Below the pieces are notes generated by a model. That model saw only the letters and a list, made by a program, of their open reading frames with translations, searched no databases and was not told the origin of the DNA. The position numbers and the translations under genes were made by a program. Shown piece after piece: positions 35,542 to 44,329 of a DNA stretch of 64,000 nucleotides (positions are counted from its first letter, which is position 1; the number at the start of each line of letters is the position of its first letter). Source of the stretch: Gammaproteobacteria bacterium (GTDB taxonomy: Bacteria; Pseudomonadota; Gammaproteobacteria; JAADGQ01); the NCBI GenBank assembly GCA_021648145.1, contig JAKITI010000012.1:37339-101338 (forward strand), written 5' to 3'.

Positions 35542-37050
35542 ATGCGTGAAAATATCGAACAAATCTACCAGTATGCATGGAAAATATGGCGGTGGCGGTG
35601 GATTGCTTTGGGTGTTGCTGCCGTTGTATGTGCTGCTGGTTGGGCTTTTGTCGCACAGATGCCTGATAAATATGAGTCAATGGCTCGAGTTTTTTTTGAT
35701 TCACAGTCGATGTTGAAGCCTGTTTTGGATGACATAGTCGTTGATGATGAAGACGTTAGGGAAAGAATTATACAGACATCACGTCAGACTCTGTTAAGTC
35801 GGCCTAATATGGAAAAGGTTGTTCGTGATACTGATCTTGATTTGGAGACGCACACTCCGGCAGAAAAAGAGCGTTTACTTGCGGGGCTGGCAAAGCAAAT
35901 TGAGGTCACAGGTACTGTCAAAGATAGTATTTACACGATACGATATAAAAACAGTGACCCTATCTTGGCGAAAGAAGTTGTTGAGTCAGTGCTCAATATT
36001 TTTGTTGAAGATCTTGTAGGTACAATACGTGGGGGCAGTAAAGGGGCAGAAGAGTTTATTGAAAAGCAAATTAAAGAATCTGAGGTTAAGCTGCGTGACG
36101 CAGAAGATCGTTTGAAAGAGTTTAAGCGTGCCAATATTGGGCTGATGCCAACAGAAGCGGGTGGCTATTTCACAAGAATGCAGAATGCTACAGATAATCT
36201 GGATCAATCAAGGCTCGTGCTGAATGAAGCCATCCAGCGTCGGCAAGCGCTTGAGTCCCAGTTATCCGATGCTTCATCAATAAAACAAAAAAATACTGAC
36301 GTAACAGTTAATATGTTGATGGAGAAAATTTCAAACATGGAAAGTAATCGAGATGCTCTCATGTTGCAATTTACTAATAGACATCCCGATGTGATTTCTG
36401 TTAAGCAAAAAATTATTACCTTGGAAAAGCAGCTAGAAGATGAGTTGTTAAACACTAAAGAAAGCAACTATGTTGATGTAGAAAACCCGATCTATCAGGA
36501 GTTAACAATCGAGCTTGGCAAAGTTGAAGCTGAGGTCGCGGCATTGGGAGCGCGCAAAAGGGAGTGGCAGCGTAAAGTGTCTAATTTGAAGCGGTCAGTG
36601 GATACAGTGCCACAGGTGGAAGCTGATCTGTCGAGGCTCAATCGTGATTATGATGTCATCAATGCAAATTATAAAGTACTTGTAAGTCGGCGGGAAGCTG
36701 CAAAAATTTCAATTGCGGCTGATGAGAGTCAGTTCAGGGTTATTGACCCCCCTTTTGTTCCGCTTGTGCCTGCCGGGCCGGGTCGGCCTATACTGATGTC
36801 GCTGGTTCTACTGGCGGGTTTAGGTGTTGGTATTGCTTTTGCATTTCTGTTATCTCAATTCAAGCCAACTTTTGACAATACCAATGAGTTATCCAATGGT
36901 TCGGGTTTTCCTGTGTACGGCAATATTTCAACAGTGTGGAAAGAGTCAGAGTTGTTAAATAAAAAATCTAATTTCATAGTTTTTTCATTGGCTGTATCGG
37001 CTCTGTTTGTTGCGTATGGGATTGTCGTTGGAATACAAGTTTTTTCTTAG
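35542..37050 (+). CDS. XrtA-locus polysaccharide chain-length determinant (Wzz family)
   Basis: The 502-residue protein has an N-terminal transmembrane helix (about residues 20-38), a Wzz-type periplasmic domain with a long coiled coil (about 165-375, KQIKESEVKLRDAEDRLKEF) and two C-terminal hydrophobic segments: one near residue 415 just after the PxxP-rich stretch VPLVPAGPGRP, the other at the end. It lacks the fused kinase domain; the kinase is the next gene, which matches two-gene Wzc systems. It sets polymer length and couples synthesis to export. Confidence 0.9.
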   Translation: MRENIEQIYQYAWKIWRWRWIALGVAAVVCAAGWAFVAQMPDKYESMARVFFDSQSMLKPVLDDIVVDDEDVRERIIQTSRQTLLSRPNMEKVVRDTDLDLETHTPAEKERLLAGLAKQIEVTGTVKDSIYTIRYKNSDPILAKEVVESVLNIFVEDLVGTIRGGSKGAEEFIEKQIKESEVKLRDAEDRLKEFKRANIGLMPTEAGGYFTRMQNATDNLDQSRLVLNEAIQRRQALESQLSDASSIKQKNTDVTVNMLMEKISNMESNRDALMLQFTNRHPDVISVKQKIITLEKQLEDELLNTKESNYVDVENPIYQELTIELGKVEAEVAALGARKREWQRKVSNLKRSVDTVPQVEADLSRLNRDYDVINANYKVLVSRREAAKISIAADESQFRVIDPPFVPLVPAGPGRPILMSLVLLAGLGVGIAFAFLLSQFKPTFDNTNELSNGSGFPVYGNISTVWKESELLNKKSNFIVFSLAVSALFVAYGIVVGIQVFS

Positions 37051-37062
37051 AGTATTAGGGTA

Positions 37063-37953
37063 ATGAGTATTATTGAACGTGCAATCGACAGGTTAACAGA
37101 AGGCAATATGGAGTTGACAAAAAAACCAATGACTGAAAGTGGCAGGTCTGAGCAATTTGAAGTAGAGCAATTAACAGGTGAACAACTAAGCATCAACAGC
37201 CATAAGCACGTTAAAATTCTGAATAAACTAAAAGAGTCTGGAATGATTACCACGAACTCTGGCCGGAGTTTGATTTCTGAAGAGTTTAGGCGGATCAAGC
37301 GTCATGTGTTGATGAATGTAGCGGGGCGCGGTGAGAAGCGAGTCGATAATTCTAATGTTATTATGGTGACGAGCTCCTTGCCTAATGAAGGTAAAACATT
37401 TTCAGCAATTAATCTGGCGATGAGTTTCGCAATGGAGCAGAATAAAACGGTTCTATTGGTTGATGCTGATGTTGCAAATCCCTCAGTCACAAGGGACTTG
37501 GGTATCGAGAATTTTGATGCTGGATTAGTGGAGTTTTTAACAGGCGAAGTGCCTATGCTCTCAGATTTAATTTTAAATACAGATGTGCCCAACTTAAGAA
37601 TTTTACCTGCAGGGCGCACTCACCAACATGCAACCGAGTTGTTTTCAAGCACCAAAATGGATGATTTGATTGATGAGTTGGCAAAACGGTTTCCAGATAG
37701 AATTGTTGTTTTTGACTCGCCCCCTTTGCTGGTGACCACTGAATCTGCCGTTCTATCTGAAAAAATGAGCCAGATATTAATGGTTGTTGAGGCAGAAAAA
37801 ACCCCTCAATCCGCCATTAAAGATGCGCTGTCATTACTTGATTCATCCAAAATAATAGGGCTAATCTTAAATAAAAGTAACATTAAATCGAAAGGTTCAA
37901 ACTATGGTTATGGGCCGTATAGTTATGGCTACGATTATGCAAAACAAAACTAA
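37063..37953 (+). CDS. XrtA-associated tyrosine autokinase (BY-kinase)
   Basis: The 296-residue cytoplasmic protein has the BY-kinase signature: Walker A SSLPNEGKTFSAINLA near residue 105, Walker A' TVLLVDADVANPSVTRDL near 129 and Walker B RIVVFDSPPLL. The tail is tyrosine-rich (YGYGPYSYGYDY) and should be the autophosphorylation cluster. It pairs with the chain-length protein 12 bases upstream to control polymer assembly. The phosphatase half of the fused gene at 41422 could reverse this phosphorylation. Confidence 0.92.
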   Translation: MSIIERAIDRLTEGNMELTKKPMTESGRSEQFEVEQLTGEQLSINSHKHVKILNKLKESGMITTNSGRSLISEEFRRIKRHVLMNVAGRGEKRVDNSNVIMVTSSLPNEGKTFSAINLAMSFAMEQNKTVLLVDADVANPSVTRDLGIENFDAGLVEFLTGEVPMLSDLILNTDVPNLRILPAGRTHQHATELFSSTKMDDLIDELAKRFPDRIVVFDSPPLLVTTESAVLSEKMSQILMVVEAEKTPQSAIKDALSLLDSSKIIGLILNKSNIKSKGSNYGYGPYSYGYDYAKQN

Positions 37954-37980
37954 AGTCGTTCCTGAGTCGGAGTTTTAAAA

Positions 37981-39375
37981 TTGAAGGCTATTGTTGTTTG
38001 TTTGCTTTTTTTAGGTATGGCCAGTGTTCAGGCCAGTACAACTTTTACCCCTCAACTTTCGGGCGGGGTGGGTTATTCCGATAATATTGAGTTAGCGTTA
38101 AAAGGGAGTGAACAATCCGAATCAATTTTTGAAGTGAATCCAGGCTTTTTGCTTTTGAGTGAAGGTAGAGCGCATACACTTATGGCAAGGTATCGCATGC
38201 GAAATATTTTTTACTCTGAAGATCGAGAGCGTAATATAAGATTTAACCAGCTCCAGGCCGATGTAACAAAAGAACTTCTAGGTGAAACCTTTTTTATTGA
38301 TGGTTCAATACTGCATACACAGGGTGCTATTTCTCCTGAGAATTTCTATAATGTAAATAGTGCCGCTTCTCCAGGCTCTGTTAGAAACGAAACTTATAGC
38401 AATATCAGTCCATACATAAAATATATATTTGATTCTTCAATCAGTAGCGAATTGCGTTATGAATTTGGCAATGCTTTGTATGAAGACTCTTCACTTGATA
38501 ATGTCAATAAAACTGTGTTGCTGCATTTTGATTCAATGCTGAATGAAAGTGAGTTTAATTGGGCGTTTGATTATTCCAGAAGTGATATAGAGTATGATGC
38601 AGGTAATGCTTTTGATATTCGCCAAGAGAAGACGAATGTCACGCTTCAATACAGGCTTTCCAGAAGTTTTGCAATGTATAGTGATATAGGTTACGACAAT
38701 AATAGCTATGCTTATTCTGAGGGTGAGCGGCCTGTAGGCTCTTTATGGATGGCTGGTTTTATATGGGCACCCAGTAGTCGTACACTACTAAAAATAGGTG
38801 CAGGAGAGAGATTTTATGGCAGTACTTATTTTCTTGATATTCAGCATCGTTCTCGAAGGCTGGAGCAGACTTTTAGATACAGTGAAGATATTGTGACAGT
38901 ATCGCAGGTTCAAAGTGCAGTCAGAGCTTTTAATGCGAGCGGAAGAGTGGAACCCCCATCATTTAATACACTGGCTTTAAGTGCAGATGCCTTTATCAGA
39001 AAAAGAGCCGACTTCAATATAGGCTATGATGTGGCTGGAAACCGTATTGGAATTGAGGGTGTTGTTGAAAAAATGGAGAACCAAACCAATATTGGCAATA
39101 CAGGTTCTCAGGAATCTAAAAATGCAGGAGTGTATTGGGAAAAACGTTTAACAAAACATGCAGAACTTAGACTCTCTTCTCGGCTTGAAAGAAGAACGAA
39201 TTCATTTCAAAGCGGAGAGAGTCAAATAAATTATAGTGAACTCTCAATCAGACAGAATCTGGCTCAGAATGCATCACTGTCGGTCAGCTATTTTTATTCA
39301 GATAGTAAAGGGCCACAAGAAAGACAGAATTATATTGAAAACTATATAAACAGCAGTATAAATCTGGAGTGGTAG
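37981..39375 (+). CDS. XrtA-system outer-membrane beta-barrel protein
   Basis: The 464-residue protein starts at TTG and has a signal peptide ending near VQAS (residue 19). The mature part is a series of alternating aromatic beta strands (FTPQLSGGVGYSDNIEL, ASLSVSYFYSDSKG) ending in a terminal hydrophobic strand with Trp last, typical of an outer-membrane barrel. It matches the PEP-CTERM-system-associated outer-membrane family (TIGR03016 type) in position and length and may act as the polysaccharide porin. In many XrtA loci an ExeA-like ATPase follows; here wecB follows directly. Confidence 0.85.
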   Translation: MKAIVVCLLFLGMASVQASTTFTPQLSGGVGYSDNIELALKGSEQSESIFEVNPGFLLLSEGRAHTLMARYRMRNIFYSEDRERNIRFNQLQADVTKELLGETFFIDGSILHTQGAISPENFYNVNSAASPGSVRNETYSNISPYIKYIFDSSISSELRYEFGNALYEDSSLDNVNKTVLLHFDSMLNESEFNWAFDYSRSDIEYDAGNAFDIRQEKTNVTLQYRLSRSFAMYSDIGYDNNSYAYSEGERPVGSLWMAGFIWAPSSRTLLKIGAGERFYGSTYFLDIQHRSRRLEQTFRYSEDIVTVSQVQSAVRAFNASGRVEPPSFNTLALSADAFIRKRADFNIGYDVAGNRIGIEGVVEKMENQTNIGNTGSQESKNAGVYWEKRLTKHAELRLSSRLERRTNSFQSGESQINYSELSIRQNLAQNASLSVSYFYSDSKGPQERQNYIENYINSSINLEW

Positions 39376-39395
39376 TGATCCTCAGGGAATTTCAA

Positions 39396-40526
39396 ATGAA
39401 AAACAGCAAAACAATTTTTTGTATAGTAGGTGCACGTCCGAATTTTATGAAAATTGCACCGATTATGGCGGCTCTTGAAACTACAGAAGGCTTGCATGCC
39501 AAGCTGGTGCATACTGGTCAGCACTATGATGTCGCAATGAATTTACAATTTTTTGAGCAGCTGGGAATTCCTACGCCAGATGTTGACCTGGAAGTGGGTT
39601 CAGGAAGCCATGCGGTACAGACTGCTGAAGTGATGAAGCGCTTTGAACCGCTCATTGATGATGAAAAAGATCTGGCAGCAATATTGGTGGTCGGAGATGT
39701 GAATTCAACAATTGCCTGTGCGTTAGTGGCTGCGAAAAAAGGTGTGCCGGTGATTCATGTTGAAGCCGGACTGCGTAGTTATGATCGAGCTATGCCTGAA
39801 GAGATTAACCGTGTATTGACGGATCAACTTTCTGATTTGCTCTTTATTACTGAGCGAAGTGCAATAGATAATTTGAAGCGTGAAGGAATTGATAGTTCTC
39901 GGGTTCACTTCACGGGTAATGTCATGATTGATACACTCATGCGCAATCTACCGCAAGCCACAGCTTTAGATAAAATACTGGAAAATGTTGATAATAAGTC
40001 GGCAGTTTTAGATAGTGAAGAAGGTTACGCTGTGCTCACCTTGCATCGACCATCCAACGTCGATGATCCGGTTGTTTTGAAAAGTTTGCTGGAAGCAGTG
40101 GCTGAAATAAGCCAAAAGCTACCTGTTATTTTTCCTGTACATCCTCGTACATTGAGTTGCATAAAAGAGTTTTCTTATGGCAGTCTGATTAATTCAGAGC
40201 GAATTATACAGCTACCCCCCTTGGGATATCTGGATATGCTGGGTTTGATGGCTAAAGCACGTATGGTTTTGTCTGACTCAGGGGGAATACAAGAGGAAAC
40301 AACGGCATTGGGGGTTCCTTGTGTCACGCTTCGGGAAAATACAGAACGACCGATTACGGTAGAAGAAGGGACCAATATTGTTGTAGGCTCTGATCATGAT
40401 AAAATCATTAAGGCCGTTAATGATATTTTTACGACAGGTGGAAAAACAGGCCGTATTCCAGAGTATTGGGATGGGAAATCAGCACTGCGGATTGCAAAAA
40501 TAATTAAAGAATTTGTCGAATTGTAA
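39396..40526 (+). CDS. wecB: UDP-N-acetylglucosamine 2-epimerase (non-hydrolysing)
   Basis: From the ATG at 39396 the protein has 376 residues and matches WecB throughout: VGARPNFMKIAPIMAAL at the start, GDVNSTIACAL, VEAGLRSYDRAMPEEINR and SDSGGIQEETTALGVPC in the UDP-binding C-terminal half. It makes UDP-ManNAc for the polymer. A CAGGGA sequence precedes the chosen start; the longer frame from 39369 would overlap the beta-barrel gene. The stop overlaps the next start by one base. Confidence 0.95.
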   Translation: MKNSKTIFCIVGARPNFMKIAPIMAALETTEGLHAKLVHTGQHYDVAMNLQFFEQLGIPTPDVDLEVGSGSHAVQTAEVMKRFEPLIDDEKDLAAILVVGDVNSTIACALVAAKKGVPVIHVEAGLRSYDRAMPEEINRVLTDQLSDLLFITERSAIDNLKREGIDSSRVHFTGNVMIDTLMRNLPQATALDKILENVDNKSAVLDSEEGYAVLTLHRPSNVDDPVVLKSLLEAVAEISQKLPVIFPVHPRTLSCIKEFSYGSLINSERIIQLPPLGYLDMLGLMAKARMVLSDSGGIQEETTALGVPCVTLRENTERPITVEEGTNIVVGSDHDKIIKAVNDIFTTGGKTGRIPEYWDGKSALRIAKIIKEFVEL

Positions 40527-41407
40527 TGAAAGAAATAACCAATGCAATGACCATAGACGTGGAAGATTACTTTCACGTCTCTGCTTTTGAAAAATATATA
40601 AAACGTGAAGATTGGGATAAGTTACCCTGTCAGATAGAAAAAAATACGTATCGCATACTGGATCTGTTTGATGCGCACAATATCAAGGCGACTTTTTTCG
40701 TTTTGGGTTGGGTTGCGGAGCGTTACCCAGCGATTGTTCATCGTATCGTTGCTGACGGACATGAATTGGCAAGCCATGGTTACAGTCATGCTCGTGTTAC
40801 AACGCTGCAACCAGATGAATTTCGTGAGGATATTCAACGAACAAAAAAAATGTTGGAAGATATGGGTGGATGCGTGGTACGAGGTTATCGAGCACCGAGC
40901 TATTCAATTGTTGAGTCAAATTTATGGGCACTGGATGTTTTAGAAGAAGTTGGCTATGAATACAGCTCCAGCATTTATCCTGTAAAACATGATCTATATG
41001 GAATTCCACATGCGCCCCGTTTTGCATTTTATCCAAAAGAGAATAAAAAATTATTGGAAATCCCAATAACGACAGTTAAACTATTTGGGCATAATTTCCC
41101 AGGCGGTGGGGGCGGGTTTTTCAGATTATTTCCATACCCTGTTTCACGCTGGTTGATTAATCGTGTTAATAAGCAAGACGATGCTTCTGGTGTTTTTTAC
41201 TTGCACCCATGGGAAATTGAGCCTGATCAATCCAGGCAGAAAGGTCTGGATGCTAGAACACGTTTTCGGCACTACCTGAATCTTGGGAAAACGGAACAAC
41301 GTTTGGAAAAATTATTGAAAGATTTTAAATGGGGGCGCATGGATGAAATATTTCTTTTTGGTGAGTCGAAAAATTCATTTCCATATTGTAGATTATTATC
41401 TAATTAG
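40526..41407 (+). CDS. XrtA-locus polysaccharide deacetylase (CE4)
   Basis: The 293-residue protein begins with MTIDVEDYFHVSAFE (after KEITNA), the start typical of the exosortase-A-associated deacetylase subfamily (TIGR03006 type). The NodB core includes IKATFFVLGWVAERYP, HELASHGYSHARV (metal histidines) and YRAPSYSI. It has no signal peptide, as in its subfamily. It probably removes N-acetyl groups from the polymer or precursor. It is coupled to wecB through TAATG. Confidence 0.92.
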   Translation: MKEITNAMTIDVEDYFHVSAFEKYIKREDWDKLPCQIEKNTYRILDLFDAHNIKATFFVLGWVAERYPAIVHRIVADGHELASHGYSHARVTTLQPDEFREDIQRTKKMLEDMGGCVVRGYRAPSYSIVESNLWALDVLEEVGYEYSSSIYPVKHDLYGIPHAPRFAFYPKENKKLLEIPITTVKLFGHNFPGGGGGFFRLFPYPVSRWLINRVNKQDDASGVFYLHPWEIEPDQSRQKGLDARTRFRHYLNLGKTEQRLEKLLKDFKWGRMDEIFLFGESKNSFPYCRLLSN

Positions 41408-41421
41408 TAGCCCTTTATAGT

Positions 41422-43011
41422 ATGTTTTACACACTTAAAAAAATTCCAGTTTTGATAGCAAATCACAGGCCAATAAAACCCTTGCTTCAAAGAATGGGTG
41501 AAGGGGTGATTCCTATTTTCATGCTTCATCGAATCGAAGATAAAGAGCGTGGGATAGAAGGAACTCCTGTAGAGGAAATCGAGTTATTCCTGAAAAAACT
41601 AAAAAAACAGGGTTATACCCCAATGGGTATGGATGAGCTGTGTCAGCAAATTAAGTTTCCTTATGGGGTCGTAAAGAATAGGTTTATCTTTACAATGGAT
41701 GATGGCTATCTTGACCAAATTGAAAAAGGTGTGCCGGTATTTCAGAGAAACAATTGTCCTGTTTCAGTTGCTTTAATAACAGATTTTGTGTCAGAAAAAA
41801 GTTGGCCATGGGATGCAAAAGTACGCTATTTGTTTGAAACAACTGAAGAGACAAAGTTGTTTTTTATTTCCAGCAACAGTGTCAAACAAAGATTTAACTT
41901 ATCAGGCATTGAAAATAAATTTTCTGCAATGAGGGATGTGCGTGAATTATTAAAAAATCAAGAAGAAGGTCAGGCCAATAAAAGCTTAAGGTTGCTAGAA
42001 GAAAAATTAAAAGTTCAATTGCCAGAAAACGCCCCCGATCATTATAGGCCTTGTAGCTGGAATGATGTAAAGAGACTGGAAGGCCAGGGAGTGAGCTTTA
42101 TTCCTCACACTAAAAACCACTGTATTTTGTCCAATTTAACAGATGAACGTGCAAAAGAAGAGATTCAAGGCTCAATAAAAGAGATAAACAAGCATATTAA
42201 TGCGCTTCCTCTGTTTGTTTATCCAAATGGTGCGCAAGATGATTATAATCCATATCATTTTCAGGTATTGCGTGAAAATGGAATTGAACTCGCTTTTACA
42301 ACGGAGAGTGCTTACCTTTCTCTCAACGATCTTAGTCGTGATAACAATGAATCATTGACTTTGCCTCGGTTAGGCATGCCAAGTGATTGTTTTGAGCAAG
42401 AAAAAATTATTACTAAAATTGATTACATTGTTGATCGTCATAATTCTGGTAAGATAAAACGTACAATTAACACAGCTTATGGAATTCGACGAAATGCTGC
42501 TTTGAAGATGATCGAAAGTCTGACTAGGCGCCGCTATTTAAAACAGTCGAAAGAGTTGGATATTGATAAAATAAGTCGAATCGTTTTTGTGTGTATCGGT
42601 AATATTTGCAGAAGCCCTTTTGCTGAGATTATAGCGCTATCAAATAATCTGGATATTCCAGTTATTTCTGCAGGTATAGAAGCATCTGGAGTCGATAAAC
42701 CTACTCCTACAGCAATAAAAATAGCAAAAGAGTTTGGCTACAGTATGGATCACCTGTGCTCCACAAGGCTTAAAGATATAGAATTTTTGGATACTGACTT
42801 GCTTGTTGTGATGGAGCCTGCACATTTGGATAGACTTAGTGAAATAACAAACAAAGCAAACTATCAGACTACTTTGCTAGGTGTCTGGGATGATACTCCT
42901 ATGCTGTCGATTAGTGATCCATACGGAGGAACTGAGGCGCGATTTAGAGTGATATTTTCTCATATACAGGTGAGTATGGGGAATTTTCTTAAAAAATTAC
43001 CCGTACATTAA
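41422..43011 (+). CDS. Fusion of CE4 polysaccharide deacetylase and low-molecular-weight tyrosine phosphatase
   Basis: This 529-residue protein joins two enzymes normally encoded apart. Residues about 30-330 form a polysaccharide deacetylase domain: FMLHRI, the metal aspartates in TMDDGY (Asp93-Asp94), SFIPHTKNHCILSN and FVYPNGAQDD. After a basic linker (about 345-378), residues 385-529 form a Wzb-type phosphatase: P-loop CIGNICRS with Cys391 and Arg397, and the catalytic-acid motif SDPYGG (Asp499). Both active sites look intact and the frame is continuous. The phosphatase could act on the tyrosine autokinase at 37063. Such a fusion is not one I know. Confidence 0.88.
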   Translation: MFYTLKKIPVLIANHRPIKPLLQRMGEGVIPIFMLHRIEDKERGIEGTPVEEIELFLKKLKKQGYTPMGMDELCQQIKFPYGVVKNRFIFTMDDGYLDQIEKGVPVFQRNNCPVSVALITDFVSEKSWPWDAKVRYLFETTEETKLFFISSNSVKQRFNLSGIENKFSAMRDVRELLKNQEEGQANKSLRLLEEKLKVQLPENAPDHYRPCSWNDVKRLEGQGVSFIPHTKNHCILSNLTDERAKEEIQGSIKEINKHINALPLFVYPNGAQDDYNPYHFQVLRENGIELAFTTESAYLSLNDLSRDNNESLTLPRLGMPSDCFEQEKIITKIDYIVDRHNSGKIKRTINTAYGIRRNAALKMIESLTRRRYLKQSKELDIDKISRIVFVCIGNICRSPFAEIIALSNNLDIPVISAGIEASGVDKPTPTAIKIAKEFGYSMDHLCSTRLKDIEFLDTDLLVVMEPAHLDRLSEITNKANYQTTLLGVWDDTPMLSISDPYGGTEARFRVIFSHIQVSMGNFLKKLPVH

Positions 43012-43128
43012 TTATAGCTCATAAGTTATTGCTTCATGCGTGCACACCCACTTTGGAGTTCACAGAAAGAAATAAAATTTTGGATATTCAACTCAAAAAA
43101 GTATCAATGAATAAATCAGGGGTAATCA

Positions 43129-44295
43129 GTGTCAGCAATTATTGTTATATTTCATACCCCATCTAATGCTGGGTACGCAATGACACCGTTAGAAAAGGTG
43201 TTTTTTCAGGTAGCATGTAGTTTGTATGGCAGTCAAAAGAACGTACACTTTGCATTTAAAGATCTCGATAATGGTATGCCAAAAAGCTTACCTAAAGGAT
43301 TTTGTAATGTTATTGAAATAGATTCAGAAAATCAGAGTCAAGAAATGTTTTCTCAGGCGAATTCTTACATTAAAAGAAATAATATTTCTTCAGCTTTTGT
43401 ATTTGATTTGCAGGTGAAATCCTCAATATGTAGCATGTTGAGGCATGCAGGTATAAAAACTATTATATCATATTGGGGGTCGCCGATAAGCAGTCTTAAT
43501 AGTAAGTATGTGTTGCTTTTAAAGAGAATTGAGGTTGCTTTGACTCAGAATAAACCCGATTTATTTATATTTGAATCTGAGGCAATGAGAGAATTAGCAG
43601 TATATGGTAGAGGGATTTTTAAAAAAAATACTTGTGTCATTCCAACAGGTGTAGATACGGATAGATTTCAACCAAACTCGAGTGCAAAAAATTACTTGAA
43701 TGAAAGCTTTGATATTCCAAAAACTAAAAAAATTGCACTCTATACTGGTCATATGGAAGAAAGAAAAGGTGTTAAGGTTATTATAAATGCTGCGATTAAA
43801 CTTAAAGAGGTGCATGGCCTTGATAACTGGCATTTTCTTATATGTGGTAACCGCCCTGGTGAAGAAAAACAATATTTAGAAATTTTAGATGGTACTCAGG
43901 CGAAAAATAGTGTTACTTTTGCAGGTTACAGAAGTGATATTGATAAAATTTCACCAGGATGTGAAATTGGAATTATTGCCTCTACTGGTTGGGACTCATT
44001 TCCGATGTCATCTTTAGAAATGGCCGCGTGTGGGCTACCAATTTTCGTATCAGAATTGCAAGGACTGACAGAAACAATTGATGAAGGAAAAACAGGTCAA
44101 TCTTTTGAGCCAGGTAATAGTGCCAGGTTAGCAAAAATGATTTTTCATATAGATCAAAATGAACCGCTGCGTAAGCAGTATTCAGAAGCAGCGCGTAAAA
44201 GAATACTTGGCTGCTATAGTTTGACTGCGCATAAAAAGAAACTATTGCGTTGTATTTCTAGTGTATTGAAAAAAACAAATAATATGCCCGTGTAG
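43129..44295 (+). CDS. Glycosyltransferase family 4
   Basis: The 388-residue protein starts at GTG (43129); the ATG at 43107 is out of frame. It has a GT-B fold: VIPTGVDTDRFQPN at the domain hinge, KKIALYTGHMEERKGVKVII opening the C-terminal half and the nucleotide-sugar-binding segment GWDSFPMSSLEMAACGLPIF. It adds a sugar to the lipid-linked repeat unit; donor and acceptor cannot be told. The 117-bp gap before it shows no clear terminator. Confidence 0.85.
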   Translation: MSAIIVIFHTPSNAGYAMTPLEKVFFQVACSLYGSQKNVHFAFKDLDNGMPKSLPKGFCNVIEIDSENQSQEMFSQANSYIKRNNISSAFVFDLQVKSSICSMLRHAGIKTIISYWGSPISSLNSKYVLLLKRIEVALTQNKPDLFIFESEAMRELAVYGRGIFKKNTCVIPTGVDTDRFQPNSSAKNYLNESFDIPKTKKIALYTGHMEERKGVKVIINAAIKLKEVHGLDNWHFLICGNRPGEEKQYLEILDGTQAKNSVTFAGYRSDIDKISPGCEIGIIASTGWDSFPMSSLEMAACGLPIFVSELQGLTETIDEGKTGQSFEPGNSARLAKMIFHIDQNEPLRKQYSEAARKRILGCYSLTAHKKKLLRCISSVLKKTNNMPV

Positions 44296-44329
44296 GCTTA
44301 TTACGAGTAAACTTAAAGAGTATTAATAT

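Noticed and set aside
43107..43131. ATG at 43107 as start of the GT4 gene
   Set aside because: It is out of frame with the gene and hits a stop after about 20 codons; the GTG at 43129 is in frame.
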